Positions 18,961 to 28,660 are shown, counted from the stretch's first letter. The stretch: DNA of 30,335 nt from Chara braunii (GCA_003427395.1 BFEA01000207.1:805817-836151), one strand, 5' to 3'. Numbers and translations are program-made. Notes: generated from the sequence alone by a model not told the origin.

Positions 18961-18966
18961 ATGAAA

Positions 18967-19372
18967 TTGATTTTTTCTTTTTTATAATGATGATGAAAGG
19001 AAAGATCAACCAGGCTGCGGCCTTCCACGTCGGATTCTGAGCTCTGTAGTGAGCAGCGACGGGAAACGAGTTCCCGCGTGCGTACCTCCGCCTTTCCGTT
19101 CAAAAAGACGTCAAGTAGCCCGTATGGAGGTTCAAAGATACTTTTTGGATTAGATAGGCGCTCGAAAATTGCGCACGCCCATTTCCTTTCCCGCATGGCG
19201 ATGGTCATTTCTCGCTAAAACTGGGACCATATGGGAGATTTCAGTTCTGTTTGTGTCTGCACACTCAACTTTTTAAAAATCCTTGGCACACTCCATCTTG
19301 CTGTCCTTTCAGGGCCTTTTCCGCATCTTGATCACTCCGACCAGAAGACAGCACTGGGCGTGAGGTTGAACG

Positions 19373-19373
<1 letters not shown>
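18967..19373. other. Anonymous sequence
   Basis: GC content returns to nuclear-like values. The 96-aa minus-strand frame (18918-19208) partly reads the tRNA exon and has no recognised domain. Confidence 0.5.

Positions 19374-19412
<39 letters not shown>
19374..19412. repeat. (CA)n microsatellite
   Basis: About 39 bp of CA repeat. Confidence 0.97.
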
Positions 19413-19415
<3 letters not shown>

Positions 19416-19757
19416 GAGTTGTGTATAGCAAACATGACAAAACATACACACAGCATCATTACTACCTTACCCTTTCCCAACCACATCAACAGACAAACTG
19501 CGGGCTGCGTACCCCTGCCCTCATGGTACATCAATAGGCAGTTGGTATGGGCTTTCCCTTTCCCCCCTCCTCCTCCCTCCCCTCTTGTACTCCTTTCGCT
19601 CTTCCGGTGTTGATTGGGGGGAGGGCCGAGTGGATCGGTTGAACGGATTGATTGGTAAACTGGGAGGGGGTGTGGGGGAGCAAGGAGTGGGAGGGTGGCG
19701 CGAAGGGGTAGGATAGGGTTGCATCATAACTTGCATGTGATAGGCTAGCTTACCACA
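19413..19757. other. Anonymous sequence
   Basis: Alternating C-rich and G-rich blocks (19550-19720); no gene recognised. Confidence 0.5.
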
Positions 19758-19767
19758 TCTGATTCTG

Positions 19768-20270
19768 GCCACGTGGCAAAGGGGTGGGTTAGGCTTGCTT
19801 ATGTGTTTGAACAGCAATTTGGCACGTGGAATAGGCGAATCTTACTTTTTTTACGTTTCTATAAACACAGGTTTTGGTCACGTGGCAGGCCAGGTGGTGC
19901 TGTGAGGATCGGCACCGGGACTGTTTGTGCGATTGATGCCACGTGGTTATTGTGATTTGACCTTTTTCAATCTTCCTACTCGAGCACGCTTTTGGCCATG
20001 TGGCAAGGCAGGTGGTGTCGTGAGGATCGGCTTCGGAGCTGTTTGTGTAATTGTTTTGAGCCCTGCCATGTGGGTATTGCGATTTGTCCCTTTTCAACTT
20101 TCAACTTTCCCACTCGACCGCGTTTTCGATTCATCAGGTTCTCTGGTGGGCACATACCCTCTTACTATAAACATAGGTTTCCACCACGTGGCGGGGCAGG
20201 AGGTGCAGTGGTGTTAGGCACCAGGGCTGCGTATGCGATTGTTTTCTCTCCTGCCATGTGGGTATTTCGT
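19768..20270 (+). repeat. Imperfect tandem array with CACGTG/CATGTG motifs
   Basis: Units of about 119 bp recur (two clear units between 19858 and about 20100, and a third, partial unit from 20164). They share CTATAAACA, AGGTGGTG, GTGAGGATCGGC and CCTTTTCAA blocks. Eight E-box/G-box hexamers fall in the array: CACGTG at 19770, 19823, 19879, 19940 and 20185, and CATGTG near 19997, 20067 and 20255. Many sit in CCACGTGGC-like context, the binding site of plant bZIP/bHLH regulators. Whether this is a regulatory array or a decaying satellite cannot be decided from sequence. Confidence 0.75.
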
Positions 20271-20619
20271 TTGAATTTTCTGCAACAGAGCCTTCCCCAC
20301 TTGTGTGTTTAGTGGCTAATTAGGATCGTGGGGGTAAGCTCATCGTAACTATCGATAAACTACTAAACTACTAAACTAGCTCGCCCTGTTATTAATCTCT
20401 CTGCCTTATTTGTATCTCCCCTACTCCTCCATGTGCAGAAGATTGTAGTGGATAATTGAGGAGGCGAGTAGGGTAGAGTTTGATTTAGCTCAAAGCGGGG
20501 TTAATCCTTCCCCGCCGGTGAAGCAATCAATTGACTATATTTGTGTTATGCAGGGAAGCTGTCTCCAGGGGAGCAGTGGCTGCCCTAATGGGAAGAGGCG
20601 TTTGTTTAAATGTTGCAAT
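20271..20619. other. Anonymous sequence
   Basis: No gene recognised. A small repeat of ACTACTAAACTA-type sequence lies near 20358-20380. Confidence 0.5.
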
Positions 20620-20696
20620 CAAATTCATAATTGGAGCCTTGGGCACTGGGCCCTCTTTTTCAACAAAAAAAAAAGAAAAAAAAAGAAAAAGGATGT
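20620..20696 (+). mobile_element. LINE 3' tail fragment with A-rich tract
   Basis: The ATTGGAGCC end of the shared LINE tail signature is followed by GGGCACTGGGCC, T-rich sequence and an A-rich tract at 20664-20690. Only the last tens of bases of the element are recognisable. It directly abuts the next LINE coding fragment. Confidence 0.5.
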
Positions 20697-21360
20697 CTGA
20701 GAGCTGGTCCACAGGATATAGTGTCCAAACTCATGGACAGGTGGGAACACACAGTGGAAGGTCTGCCCCCTCGGAATGAAGAAGAACTAAAGCAACTCTG
20801 GGAACAGCAAAAGAACTTACCTTCACAGAAACTGGCATCCCTGTTATGACTAAAATCACACTTGGTGGTGCCTACAATAATGTGGCTGCACTCTTGGGGT
20901 ATGGTGTGATTGGTGTCTCTGGTCTTTTGAGGACGTGAGGCACTTGTGGTGGTCCTGTCCCAAATCACAAAAGTGGTGGAAATGGTGGCAGTTCCACTGG
21001 AAAGAGATCTTTTGGGGGGGATTTTTGCATGTGGGACTACAAAAAAAGTCAGAGGGATGGGGGTACATTGCAGAGATCGAGAGGGCTGTAATGGTATGGG
21101 TGATCTGGAAAGCCAGGAACGGTAGAAGATTCCAGGGGGAGGAAATGTCTGACCAACATGCAATATCCCCGTTCAAGGGTTTGCTCGCTAACGATATCAT
21201 AGTAGATTGGAGTCGCAGAGTAAATGGCAGAAAAAAATGCAGAAGGCCTCGATTGGTTTCAGAAAACATGGTTGAAGAATCAGCAGCTCGCCAAGGTAAG
21301 TGTCCAACTCAGATTGGTCCTGGCACCGTGGTTCTCACAGAAAGGGACACAGGAAGGTAG
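20697..21360 (+). pseudogene. LINE ORF2 C-terminus (zf-RVT)
   Basis: Frame 20697-20849 reads LMDRWEHTVEGLPPRNEEEL and continues with one or two frame changes into HLVVPTIMWLHSWGMV. Frame 20935 then gives RHLWWSCPKSQKWWKWW, the conserved C-terminal LWW-x-CP block of the zf-RVT zinc finger. Next come the conserved VWVIWKARNGRRFQGEEM helix and a basic tail ending at TAG 21358-21360. The RT core is absent, so it is a 5'-truncated or decayed LINE copy. The minus-strand fragment at 22231-22860 carries the same blocks. Confidence 0.72.
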
Positions 21361-21720
21361 CAGCAGTTGTGACCAGCTATGAAGACAGAGAACATTAGAT
21401 TACGAATGGCTAACATTTCTCAGAATCTGCTTCCATCTTTCCCAGCAGCAGCCATGAGATGCGAGTATATATACTGGGCTCTCAAAGTAGTCAAGCGACC
21501 TATGCTGCTATGTACTTCAACCTGCCAAACTTCATTCTTTGTAGACGAGTCGTGCAGCTAGCTGGTAGTATAACTACATGTCTGGTCAGACGAACAAATA
21601 CAATGTTCTGGGACGCTGGGCCCGCTTTCCAGCAGGTGTTGCTCCCCACCAATAGATGGAGCCTCCCTGGGAGTGTTGGTGGTGTCTGCTCTTTTTTGTT
21701 TTTTTTTGGGAAAAAGTGGA
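21361..21720 (+). mobile_element. LINE 3' UTR with shared tail signature
   Basis: Continues from the ORF2 stop. GGGACGCTGG at 21610-21619 and GCTCCCCACCAATAGATGGA from 21641 match the tails at 12722 and 15564. A poly(T)-rich stretch at 21692-21708 replaces the expected A tail; it may instead be the A tail of the minus-strand LINE that follows. Confidence 0.55.
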
Positions 21721-22230
21721 GAATCCTTTATTCAAAGTATGAGAACTCTGAGGCCGGAATCTTCAACAAACAACCGGTAGTAACCATGGCACCGGAAAGA
21801 ATCCAGCTTCAGTTCGTCGTGTCTGAGTCACTGCTGGACTAAGCCTTGCATAGCAACAAAACCTAGTGAGCCTGGACTTCCATCGAGCTCTCTGCTCTTC
21901 CTTCTACACCCCTAAGTGATGTTCTTAATGCAGCCCTCACTGTTGGGCTGCTGGGCCACTGCCCCCTATGACACTGCTACCACAATCCCCAAAAAGCTAT
22001 AAGCTTGTTCTAAACACTGCCTGTCTCCCGTGGCTGCTAAGAACCGAGTGCCCTGGTATATCCATCTTAATAACAACCACCACTTTACCTCTATCTTTAG
22101 CCTAAAAAGCAAAACCAAACAACAGAAAACCAAACAAATAATATACAACACGGCTCTATCTATGCTAACCAAGAACACAGTTTTTACTTCTCTCCTCAGT
22201 CATAGCTGCCAATCTTTCCTTCCCCATGCA

Positions 22231-23600
22231 CTATGTGCTCATGAAGTGCTTGAGGCTTATGCCCTGTCCCTGGCCTCTGCAGTTCCAGTCGGCCCGAATC
22301 TGGTGACTCAGTCTGCGTTTTATAAAGGCTTTTGTTCCCACGTCTGACATACCCCGCCCGTGAAAACAAGACCGGTTCCTGTGTTCCCAAATGACTGAGA
22401 TGACAACCGAATGGCACACTTGGGCGATGTAGCCTACCCCATGATCCAAAGGCAGGTTGTCTGGGGGGAGGCCTGGCAGTGCCCATTTCTTGTCCCAGTC
22501 CCACTGATGTGTTGAGAAAGTAGACCAATGTTAAGACCACCAATTCCAGACTTTTTTCGAGGCTGGGCAGTCCCACCACAGGTGGGATGTTGATTCAAAA
22601 GGCCAGGTTCATTGTATGCAAGACAGGCTAATCTCCATTCCTTTGCTTGCCAGCCACACAGCTGAGGGGGTTACTTGCCAAGTTAGCATCCAACGTATTG
22701 CTGCAATTCTCTGGGACGGGATGGACAGTAGTTTCCAGAGCCTGGACATCCGTCTTGCAATATCCTCAACTTCCAGTTCAGGAATGGAGCCTCACCGGTG
22801 CGTAACTACTGCCAGCCTGTGCCAGGGGCAGTTTCTTTGGGATGTATATCCTTGCTGATGGGTCGAAGCTGCCCACGGGGAGAGAAGCCCCACCGCTGCC
22901 TAGGCCCCTCCCCAGGCCCCGGGGTCCAGTCTGCGATTGGCAATGGGCTGATACCTCTTCCTTTGTGACAGGGTGTACCCATTAGTTGGGCTTAACCTTC
23001 GCCCGTGCATAAATGATATCCGCCCAAATCTCGGCTGAACTCTGCGGTTCAGAAAGGAGTCTAGCTGCAGGCAGGTCCAGACATCCCTTGGCCTTTCGAG
23101 GTTCCACTCCGTTGAGAGGATGTGTTCCGCCAGTAGAATCCCGTGGTCCTCGTCCTCGCTGTCGACTGCTCTTCGTAAGTAACGAACAGTAACTGTTCCC
23201 TGGGTCGACTAGACCCCCTCTTCCTGAGGCATGAAATGGTGTCCCACACAACTTTCGGAATGTATCCCTCTTCCTTGTGTGCCCGTGGTTTCCAGATGAA
23301 TCGGGCTGCTGTTCTGCGGATGAATTAGTGACGTACGTAGGAGCCGGACTGTACCTACATACCACAGTAGGGAGAAAAACGAGGTATTAACCACTACGGC
23401 TCTGCCGAATAAGGATAAGTGCAATGCCGAGCCCCATGAGGATAGTCTGGAACATTAACTTGTTCTGCACGATATCTTCTTGTGTGTCCTGGCAGTTGTC
23501 TAAGGCAACCATTACCCCTAAGAAACATTCGGCTTCCCTCCTCTATCCTTCTCATAACTGCCATTTCGTCAAAATGGACATCTTTTATTTTTTGAACGAA
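22231..23600 (-). pseudogene. LINE ORF2: RT C-terminal part plus zf-RVT, minus strand
   Basis: Read from high to low coordinates. LSLFGRAVVVNTSFFSLLWY (about 23418-23359) is the conserved block after the LINE RT palm. Then come RDTFRKL...EGGLVDP, IWADIIYARAKVKPNGYTLS and RLWKLLSIPSQRIAAIRWML. HLWWDCPASKKVWNWW (about 22588-22540) and SVVISVIWEHRNRSCFHGRG form the zf-RVT end, closing at 22231. Frame changes and stops occur throughout. The endonuclease and RT palm, including the YxDD region, are missing between here and ORF1 at 23855. It belongs to the same element as that ORF1. Confidence 0.72.
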
Positions 23601-23654
23601 ATTCAAACCAAGTTTTTTGGCCGAAAACTTGTCAAAATTTGTTGCTCTTGAGGG

Positions 23655-23740
23655 TCCGGCGCTTGTAAAACGCTGGACCCCCTGGCTGTACATGGACCTA
23701 GCTTGAGACCAGGTAGGCGTTTGTAAAACGTTGGGCCCCC
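23655..23740. repeat. Repeated GCGxTTGTAAAACGxTGGxCCCCCTG motif
   Basis: Two copies of a ~24-bp motif (cores CTTGTAAAACGCTGGACCCC and TTTGTAAAACGTTGGGCCCC) lie about 58 bp apart in the space between ORF1 and the ORF2 remnant. The first is partly self-complementary (GGTCC...GGACC) and recalls the ACGCTGGACCC core of the LINE 3' tails. Confidence 0.6.
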
Positions 23741-23854
23741 TGCCTCCTTGTTTTCTTCAAATCTTACATACAGATCTTTGTATTTCATTTTCAGTCCCTC
23801 CGTTGATACACTAATGAAAGCCATTGCACCCGGCTCGTAGTGGTTGGCTATGAA

Positions 23855-26021
23855 TTATGTAACTTCGGAGGTTCTGAGTGCCCCCTCCCTCTGCATGTGC
23901 CATCCCTGTAGCGTCATTCCTCCGTAGGCAGAGGTATATGTGTCCTCGGATTCTGCCGGTGACAGTCCCAACTCCCACTTCCCGGCTCTCTTCCTGATTG
24001 GTAGAACCAAAACTTTATCGTTTTTTGGCAGGTTCTTGTAGTGAAGTCCTTTTTCAATTGGGTGGCGCAGTTTGGTCCGCTTCGACAGGCCCGCCTCCCC
24101 TACCACCGCTGCCTCTTTTTTTTCTTGGACCGTGTGTGCAGCGTGCTTATCCTGTCGTGTATCCTGTCGTGTAACCTCCTTTAGGGGCTGCTGGTCAGGG
24201 GGGTGCGGTGGGGGCTTGTCATCCTTAGACATTTTGTGCCCATCGGCCATTGTGGGTGCTTCAACAGTTGTGGGGGGCTGGAATGTTTTGTGCACTATGT
24301 TCCAAATTCTGTTAAACACCTGTTGCGCATCCATGTCTTGGGGCAAACCTTGTTGCAAGGCCTGTTTCAGGCTGGGACTTTCATCTAGTAAGGAGAACAG
24401 TTGTACATAAGCCTCATCCCAATACATTTCTGTTTGGCCTGTATATAGGGTCTGGAGCTGTTTGATCAACCAGTCTGCTCGATCCTTTAGCTTGGTCTCC
24501 ACATCCTTTTCCTCTTTTGTCCCCCATGTCTCAGGCGCATTATCTGTCGTCTCCTCATCCGGGGAGAGCGTCGGTGGGTCCCACTCCATGGGTTGGGGCC
24601 GGAAAGCTTGCAGGAAGGGGTCCATTCCGAGTGGGGGGGGGTCCTCACTGACTGGAGTCCCTTGGGAGGGGTCTGTTTTAGGGGGATCTTGGGGGGGTTC
24701 TTCCTCCCTTTGAGAACGCTCCCTGACCACCTGCTTGGTTACCTCCTCGCTCTGCCCCAATTGCTTCCTCCTTCTTGATCCCATCCCTCCATCTCTCTCC
24801 TGCCTTTCTTCCTCACTCCTTCTGTCTGTGGACCAGGCCTGCTTGGTGCGCCTGGTGCGCTATCTCCTTTGTGGGAGTGGGGGTGTATGGGGTGTGTGGG
24901 ATGAATGTGGTTGGTGGGTATTTCCATTTGCACCTCTACCGGTTTGGGGGGAGTCCGTTGATCTGGTGGCTTCGTATCCCAATTTGCTTCGCCTCTTTTC
25001 TCCCATTCCCACCCCCTGACTTGTCCTCCTTCTCGTATCTCGTCCACATAAACCCAGCCTTCATGTCCTGCGTCCACCGTCCTCCACCTAATATTCTTGA
25101 AGGGGTCGCGTAGCCGGCGGCCTGTTGATTTGATTTTTTTTGCTGAATGGTGAGGGCACTCCGGGTCTAGAGGGAGGTGCCCGTATGCCTGGCATTTGAA
25201 ACACCAAGGCCGGTTTTTGTGTGCTGTGTATCTTGAAGTCCCTCCCCCCCACCTGAAAGGGAATGACGCCATCAATGGTGAAAATGTGGTCCTTGGGTAT
25301 GTCCAGGGCTATCATGAGATAGTCATCCCTTGGGGCCACATGAGAAGGGAGGGGGTCGATAAAATCAACAATCTCGTATTTCTGGGCAAGTTCCTGCACG
25401 AAGGCCCCCTGGATTTCTATGGATACATGCCGGAATTTCACCCAGTAGTAGTCCATCATTAGCTGTTCTATTTTCTCTTCTGATTTTTGCTGTTTTGATG
25501 GGGACGAGGGGAAAATTCGAACCTCTAAACGACCACAGGGTATACTCCGCCATGACTCCATTATCCGTTTGTCTGAATCGAACATGCAGATTACTGTGAA
25601 GACAGTCGATGAGGTAGGTTGGATTAAGAAAAAGTCTCGTGCACCCTCCTCTGATCCTTTGAGGGTAGCGAGGCGCTTCTTGATCCAGCCTACCTTGTCA
25701 TTTGCTGATTTGAAAGTTGCATCGTCATAAAAAAAACCAGGTGCATGCATGTTTGGTGTAGATTTTATCCCTTTCTTTAAATACATTGCGCGGGAGGGCC
25801 TTCACCCTGTGTTTTTCCCCCCACTGACTGACAACCTTGTCTTCCGGTTCGGCCAGGAATTTTGCAAGGAAAAAGGTTGAGGTCGTGGTTAAATTATCCA
25901 AAGGGATTTCCAGATTCTCTTCCCCCTCCCCTTTTCTTTGCACTGACAGAGTCTGTCCTGCATACAATTTTTTGCCCATGAGGGGGGAGTTGCACTTTCC
26001 TGTTTTTTGCTTTGCTGTCAT
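23855..26021 (-). pseudogene. LINE ORF1 (DUF4283-like RNA-binding protein with CCHC knuckle), frameshifted
   Basis: ORF1 proteins coat LINE RNA. Reading from 26021 downwards, an ATG opens MTAKQKTGKCNSPLMG and 98 aa follow. The frame shifts near 25786 into 232 aa with a DUF4283-like block (RHVSIEIQGAFVQELAQKYE, YLMIALDIPKDHIFTIDG). It shifts again near 25210 into a zinc knuckle, CFKCQAYGHLPLDPEC (spacing C-2-C-4-H-6-C rather than the usual H-4-C), and a Pro-rich, charged linker. A third shift near 24760 opens 309 aa that are Glu/Pro-rich, then Lys-rich, ending at 23855. The intact protein would be about 700 aa. I infer the family from the order of a globular domain followed by a CCHC knuckle, next to LINE ORF2 remains. 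The last 300 residues match nothing I know. Confidence 0.68.
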
Positions 26022-26269
26022 TCCTTCATCTTTTGTACCCCTTTGAGCAGTTTTGTCGGGGTTGGTTGGGGGTTTGGTTCTTCCTTGTAACTAGGGGGAG
26101 GTGGGTGGGAGGAGGAGGAGGCTGTGTCCGATATTCTCATTTCCTCCCTTTCCTGTCTGTCCCGCGGTCTCCAGTCCATTGAGTGGTGTCTCATTGCACC
26201 TTGGTACCAAACCACCCGTGCCTTTTCTTTCCCTTTCTTTCTACGTGCCTTATGTTTTAAACTCGCCAT
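26018..26269 (-). CDS. Small upstream ORF of the LINE, overlapping ORF1 by ATGA
   Basis: 83 codons from ATG 26269, rich in Arg/Lys at the N-terminus (HKARRKKGKEKARVVWYQG), then Ser/Pro-rich. Its TGA stop overlaps the ORF1 start in an ATGA (about 26018-26021), the classic geometry for termination-reinitiation. The first 51 codons are also intact in the second LINE copy at 28950-29100. Between copies I count 8 base changes there: 5 synonymous and 3 amino-acid changing (K/E, R/H, R/G). That is mildly suggestive of selection for protein. It is either a separate small protein or the true ORF1 N-terminus reached by a frameshift. Confidence 0.5.
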   Translation of the reverse strand: MASLKHKARRKKGKEKARVVWYQGAMRHHSMDWRPRDRQEREEMRISDTASSSSHPPPPSYKEEPNPQPTPTKLLKGVQKMKE

Positions 26270-26454
26270 GCCTCTTCTGAGAACACCTCAAATGAATTCG
26301 ATAATTATTTCCCTTGGTACGATCTACTGCTCTAGGTCCTAGAGAAGCGAGAGAGAGGTGAATTTTCCTCACACGAGTCACAATCTCGAACCAGACTAGG
26401 TCGAGCAGGGTCAACTTCCATGCAGGTGGTCGATCTATCAGTCGACCAAAACCT
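26270..26454 (-). promoter_or_regulatory. LINE 5' leader / internal promoter region
   Basis: Sequence upstream of the small ORF is shared with 29101-29288 and both copies lose similarity at the same point (about 26454 and 29288), which marks the element's 5' end. A LINE promoter is expected inside such a leader; no specific factor site is claimed. GTCGATC...GTCGACC near 26430-26446 is a short dyad. Confidence 0.5.
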
Positions 26455-27300
26455 TAATCAATCAATCAGGTAATCAATTGGTTAATCGATTAATTGATCG
26501 ATTAGTTGAACAACTACTCAATCGAATCAATCGAGCAATCGAGCCCTCGATCACGCCATCTGTTTTTCGCTTTTCATTCGGAACCTCTTTTTTTGCCCCC
26601 TTTATTATGGAATCAGTCGATCAATTAATCGTGCAATTTTCGGGCATTTAACCAAACCCCCCGTCGCCGTTTGTTTTTTCAAAAAAACGTGATTCTGGTT
26701 TTCCTTCTTCATTCGGGACCTTTTTCTTTTTATTTAATTGGATCAATTAAATGACGCACACGGGCAATCAAACGGACTGCTTTGAGAGGGTCAGAGTGAA
26801 GTGTCGTCGGGGCCCAATCGGTCGAACAGCCCGGTCGATCAATCAATCAATTAATCAATCCAACAATCAAACAGACAATCATCCAGACAAACAATGGATC
26901 GATCTAGTCAATGATAGCATCACGATCTGCTTCCTCATTTAGAACCTCTTTTTTGCCCCCTTCATCACTTAATTTGTCGCATATCCCGTCTCTGTTTGTT
27001 TCTTCAACGCACGTGGGCAGGCCAATCAGTCAATCAATTGATCAATCTATCAATCAATCAATCAATCAATAGATCAAGGCCAATAACTCAATCAATCTGT
27101 CAATTCCTCGATCAATCAATCAATCAATCAATCAAGGCAATGGATCGATCCGCCCTTCTACTCAAGCGGACACTCAATTGGATCGATCAGGTTCAGTAGC
27201 CCGGGGGTGAAGTGTCGTTGTAGCACTAATCAATCGGTCTTTTGCGAAAACGGTCAGTCTCTTTCAGTTTAAAACCTGAGGGGGTCCGATTTGATGGGGT
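26455..27300. repeat. AATC-rich satellite-like region with longer interspersed units
   Basis: Dense AATC/ATCA tetranucleotide tracts (26456-26545, 26836-26880, 27025-27076, 27085-27135) alternate with two recurring longer motifs. One is a CATTYGGAACCTCTTTTTT / TGCCCCCTT block at about 26575, 26710 and 26935. The other is a GTGAAGTGTCGTCG block at about 26798, 27207 and 27302. This suggests a decayed higher-order tandem repeat rather than simple microsatellite slippage alone. No gene is supported. Confidence 0.75.
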
Positions 27301-27303
27301 GAG

Positions 27304-27960
27304 GTGTCGTCGAAGTACCACATAAACAATCATTCGTGGAAAAGCAGAAAATTGGTTTGCCGACGTAGTCGCACCAACGCTTACGCTCTCGTGGGTGTTT
27401 CTTTATGCAATATCGGGAGGGGAGGCAAGTTCGCGATATGGGCTAAATCAGGGCCAAGAGAAAAGCAAGAGAAGTTAGACAGAAACAGACACAGGGTGGG
27501 TAGGGTGCAGTCGCAATCCCGTTACTCTCCTCTGGGCAGCTCCCTTTCCTTCATCGAGGAAAAACCTCAGGGCCCCAAAGGTAAGAGACCAAAACCCAGA
27601 GTGCCTTCTTCGCCTTCTTCTCGTCTTCTGTCGTCTATGTGTCTGGTCATCATCGGATCCTTTTCACGCCTTCTTGCATGTCCACTCCTGCTCCACTCCA
27701 GGTCGCTCGTGCTCCGCTTGTTTTTTCCTCGTCCATCTCCACCTAGCTCCTTCCTTATCGGTGCTCAGTCCCTCCCCTTAGGTCACCCTCACTTCGTCTC
27801 CTGTTTGTTGTTTCTCCCACTTTCATATTATGATCCCCGTCCGCGAATTCTTGTTCTCACCACTGCGTTGCTCCCTTCTTCCAAGCTTTGCCCGTGCTCC
27901 CACGGTATCGTCCCATTTCCTGTCTCTTTCTTCCTCATCTGGTCACGGCCAGTGCCGTAG
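27304..27960 (+). CDS. Unrecognised 218-residue open frame, doubtful
   Basis: One of the longest open frames outside the LINE. It opens at a GTG, not an ATG; the first internal Met is late. The first half is basic (Arg/Lys/Ser), the second half hydrophobic, because it reads through pyrimidine-rich DNA. No domain is recognised. The segment 27835-27955 is repeated, diverged, at 28473-28590, where the frame is not conserved, which argues against coding. Confidence 0.12.
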   Translation: MSSKYHINNHSWKSRKLVCRRSRTNAYALVGVSLCNIGRGGKFAIWAKSGPREKQEKLDRNRHRVGRVQSQSRYSPLGSSLSFIEEKPQGPKGKRPKPRVPSSPSSRLLSSMCLVIIGSFSRLLACPLLLHSRSLVLRLFFPRPSPPSSFLIGAQSLPLGHPHFVSCLLFLPLSYYDPRPRILVLTTALLPSSKLCPCSHGIVPFPVSFFLIWSRPVP

Positions 27961-28032
27961 CACCTAGTACTAGGATGTTAGCTCAGAGTGTTTTCTCCAC
28001 TCCTTCTCACCTTGTATCCTTGAACCGATCAC

Positions 28033-28161
28033 CATTTTTCGGCTAATCTAGCCTTCTCCGTCCCTCGGGACAAATAAGGGGTGGTACAGGAATATTNCAT
28101 TTTTCGGCTAATCTAGCCTTCTCCGTCCCTCGGGACAAATAAGGGGTGGTACAGGAATATT
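28033..28161. repeat. 64-bp exact duplication flanking a single N
   Basis: 28033-28096 and 28098-28161 are identical and separated only by one N at 28097. This is the signature of two contig ends that overlap but were not merged. Confidence 0.93.
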
Positions 28162-28366
28162 CGCCTGTTGTCCATCGACTGCGCCTTTCGGCCTAATCTT
28201 AGGCCCTGACTCACCCTCCGTGGACGAACCTTGCGGAGTCGGTTTTCAGTGCTGGTAACCCAGTCACAAAAACGACCCCATAAATTTGAACTTTCACATC
28301 TTTCTAAAGTAGCAGTCATGGAAAAATAAGTATTTGAGTTATTGAAATTTTCACCCAAACTTGCTC

Positions 28367-28660
28367 GCACGCCTCTACCCATGGCCAGCTATGGCCGCAC
28401 GCCTCTACCCATGGCCAGCTATGGCCACTACTTCTCGATAGAGAGTCGTGCCCGAGGGGTATTCTGATCTCCCTCCGTGAATTCCTGTTCTCTCCCCCAC
28501 GTCGCTCCCTTCTTCCACGCTCTGTCCGTGCTTCTTATTGCTTCTACGGTATCGTCCCTTTTCCTGTCTCTTTCCTCCTCATCTGGTCATGGCCGCTCGC
28601 ACGCCTCTACCCATGGCCAGCTATGGCCATGCTTCTCGATAGAGAGTTGTGCCCGAGGGT
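28367..28660 (+). repeat. 30-bp repeat, two tandem copies plus one displaced
   Basis: GCACGCCTCTACCCATGGCC plus AGCTATGGCC occurs at 28367-28396, 28397-28426 and 28599-28628. The second and third copies are each followed by a related CTTCTCGATAGAGAGT...GTGCCCGAGGG sequence, so a unit of roughly 200 bp has been duplicated. Confidence 0.9.

Larger units (their letters stand above)
18775..18966. repeat. Perfect palindrome with 95-bp arms and 2-bp centre
   Basis: 18775-18869 is the exact reverse complement of 18872-18966, separated by CC at 18870-18871. Each arm contains a whole trnK 3' exon. Identity is complete by eye and ends sharply at both outer edges. Confidence 0.95.

Noticed and set aside
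26751-27199. Ser-Ile-Asn-Gln repeat proteins
   Set aside because: Translations of AATC tetranucleotide repeats.
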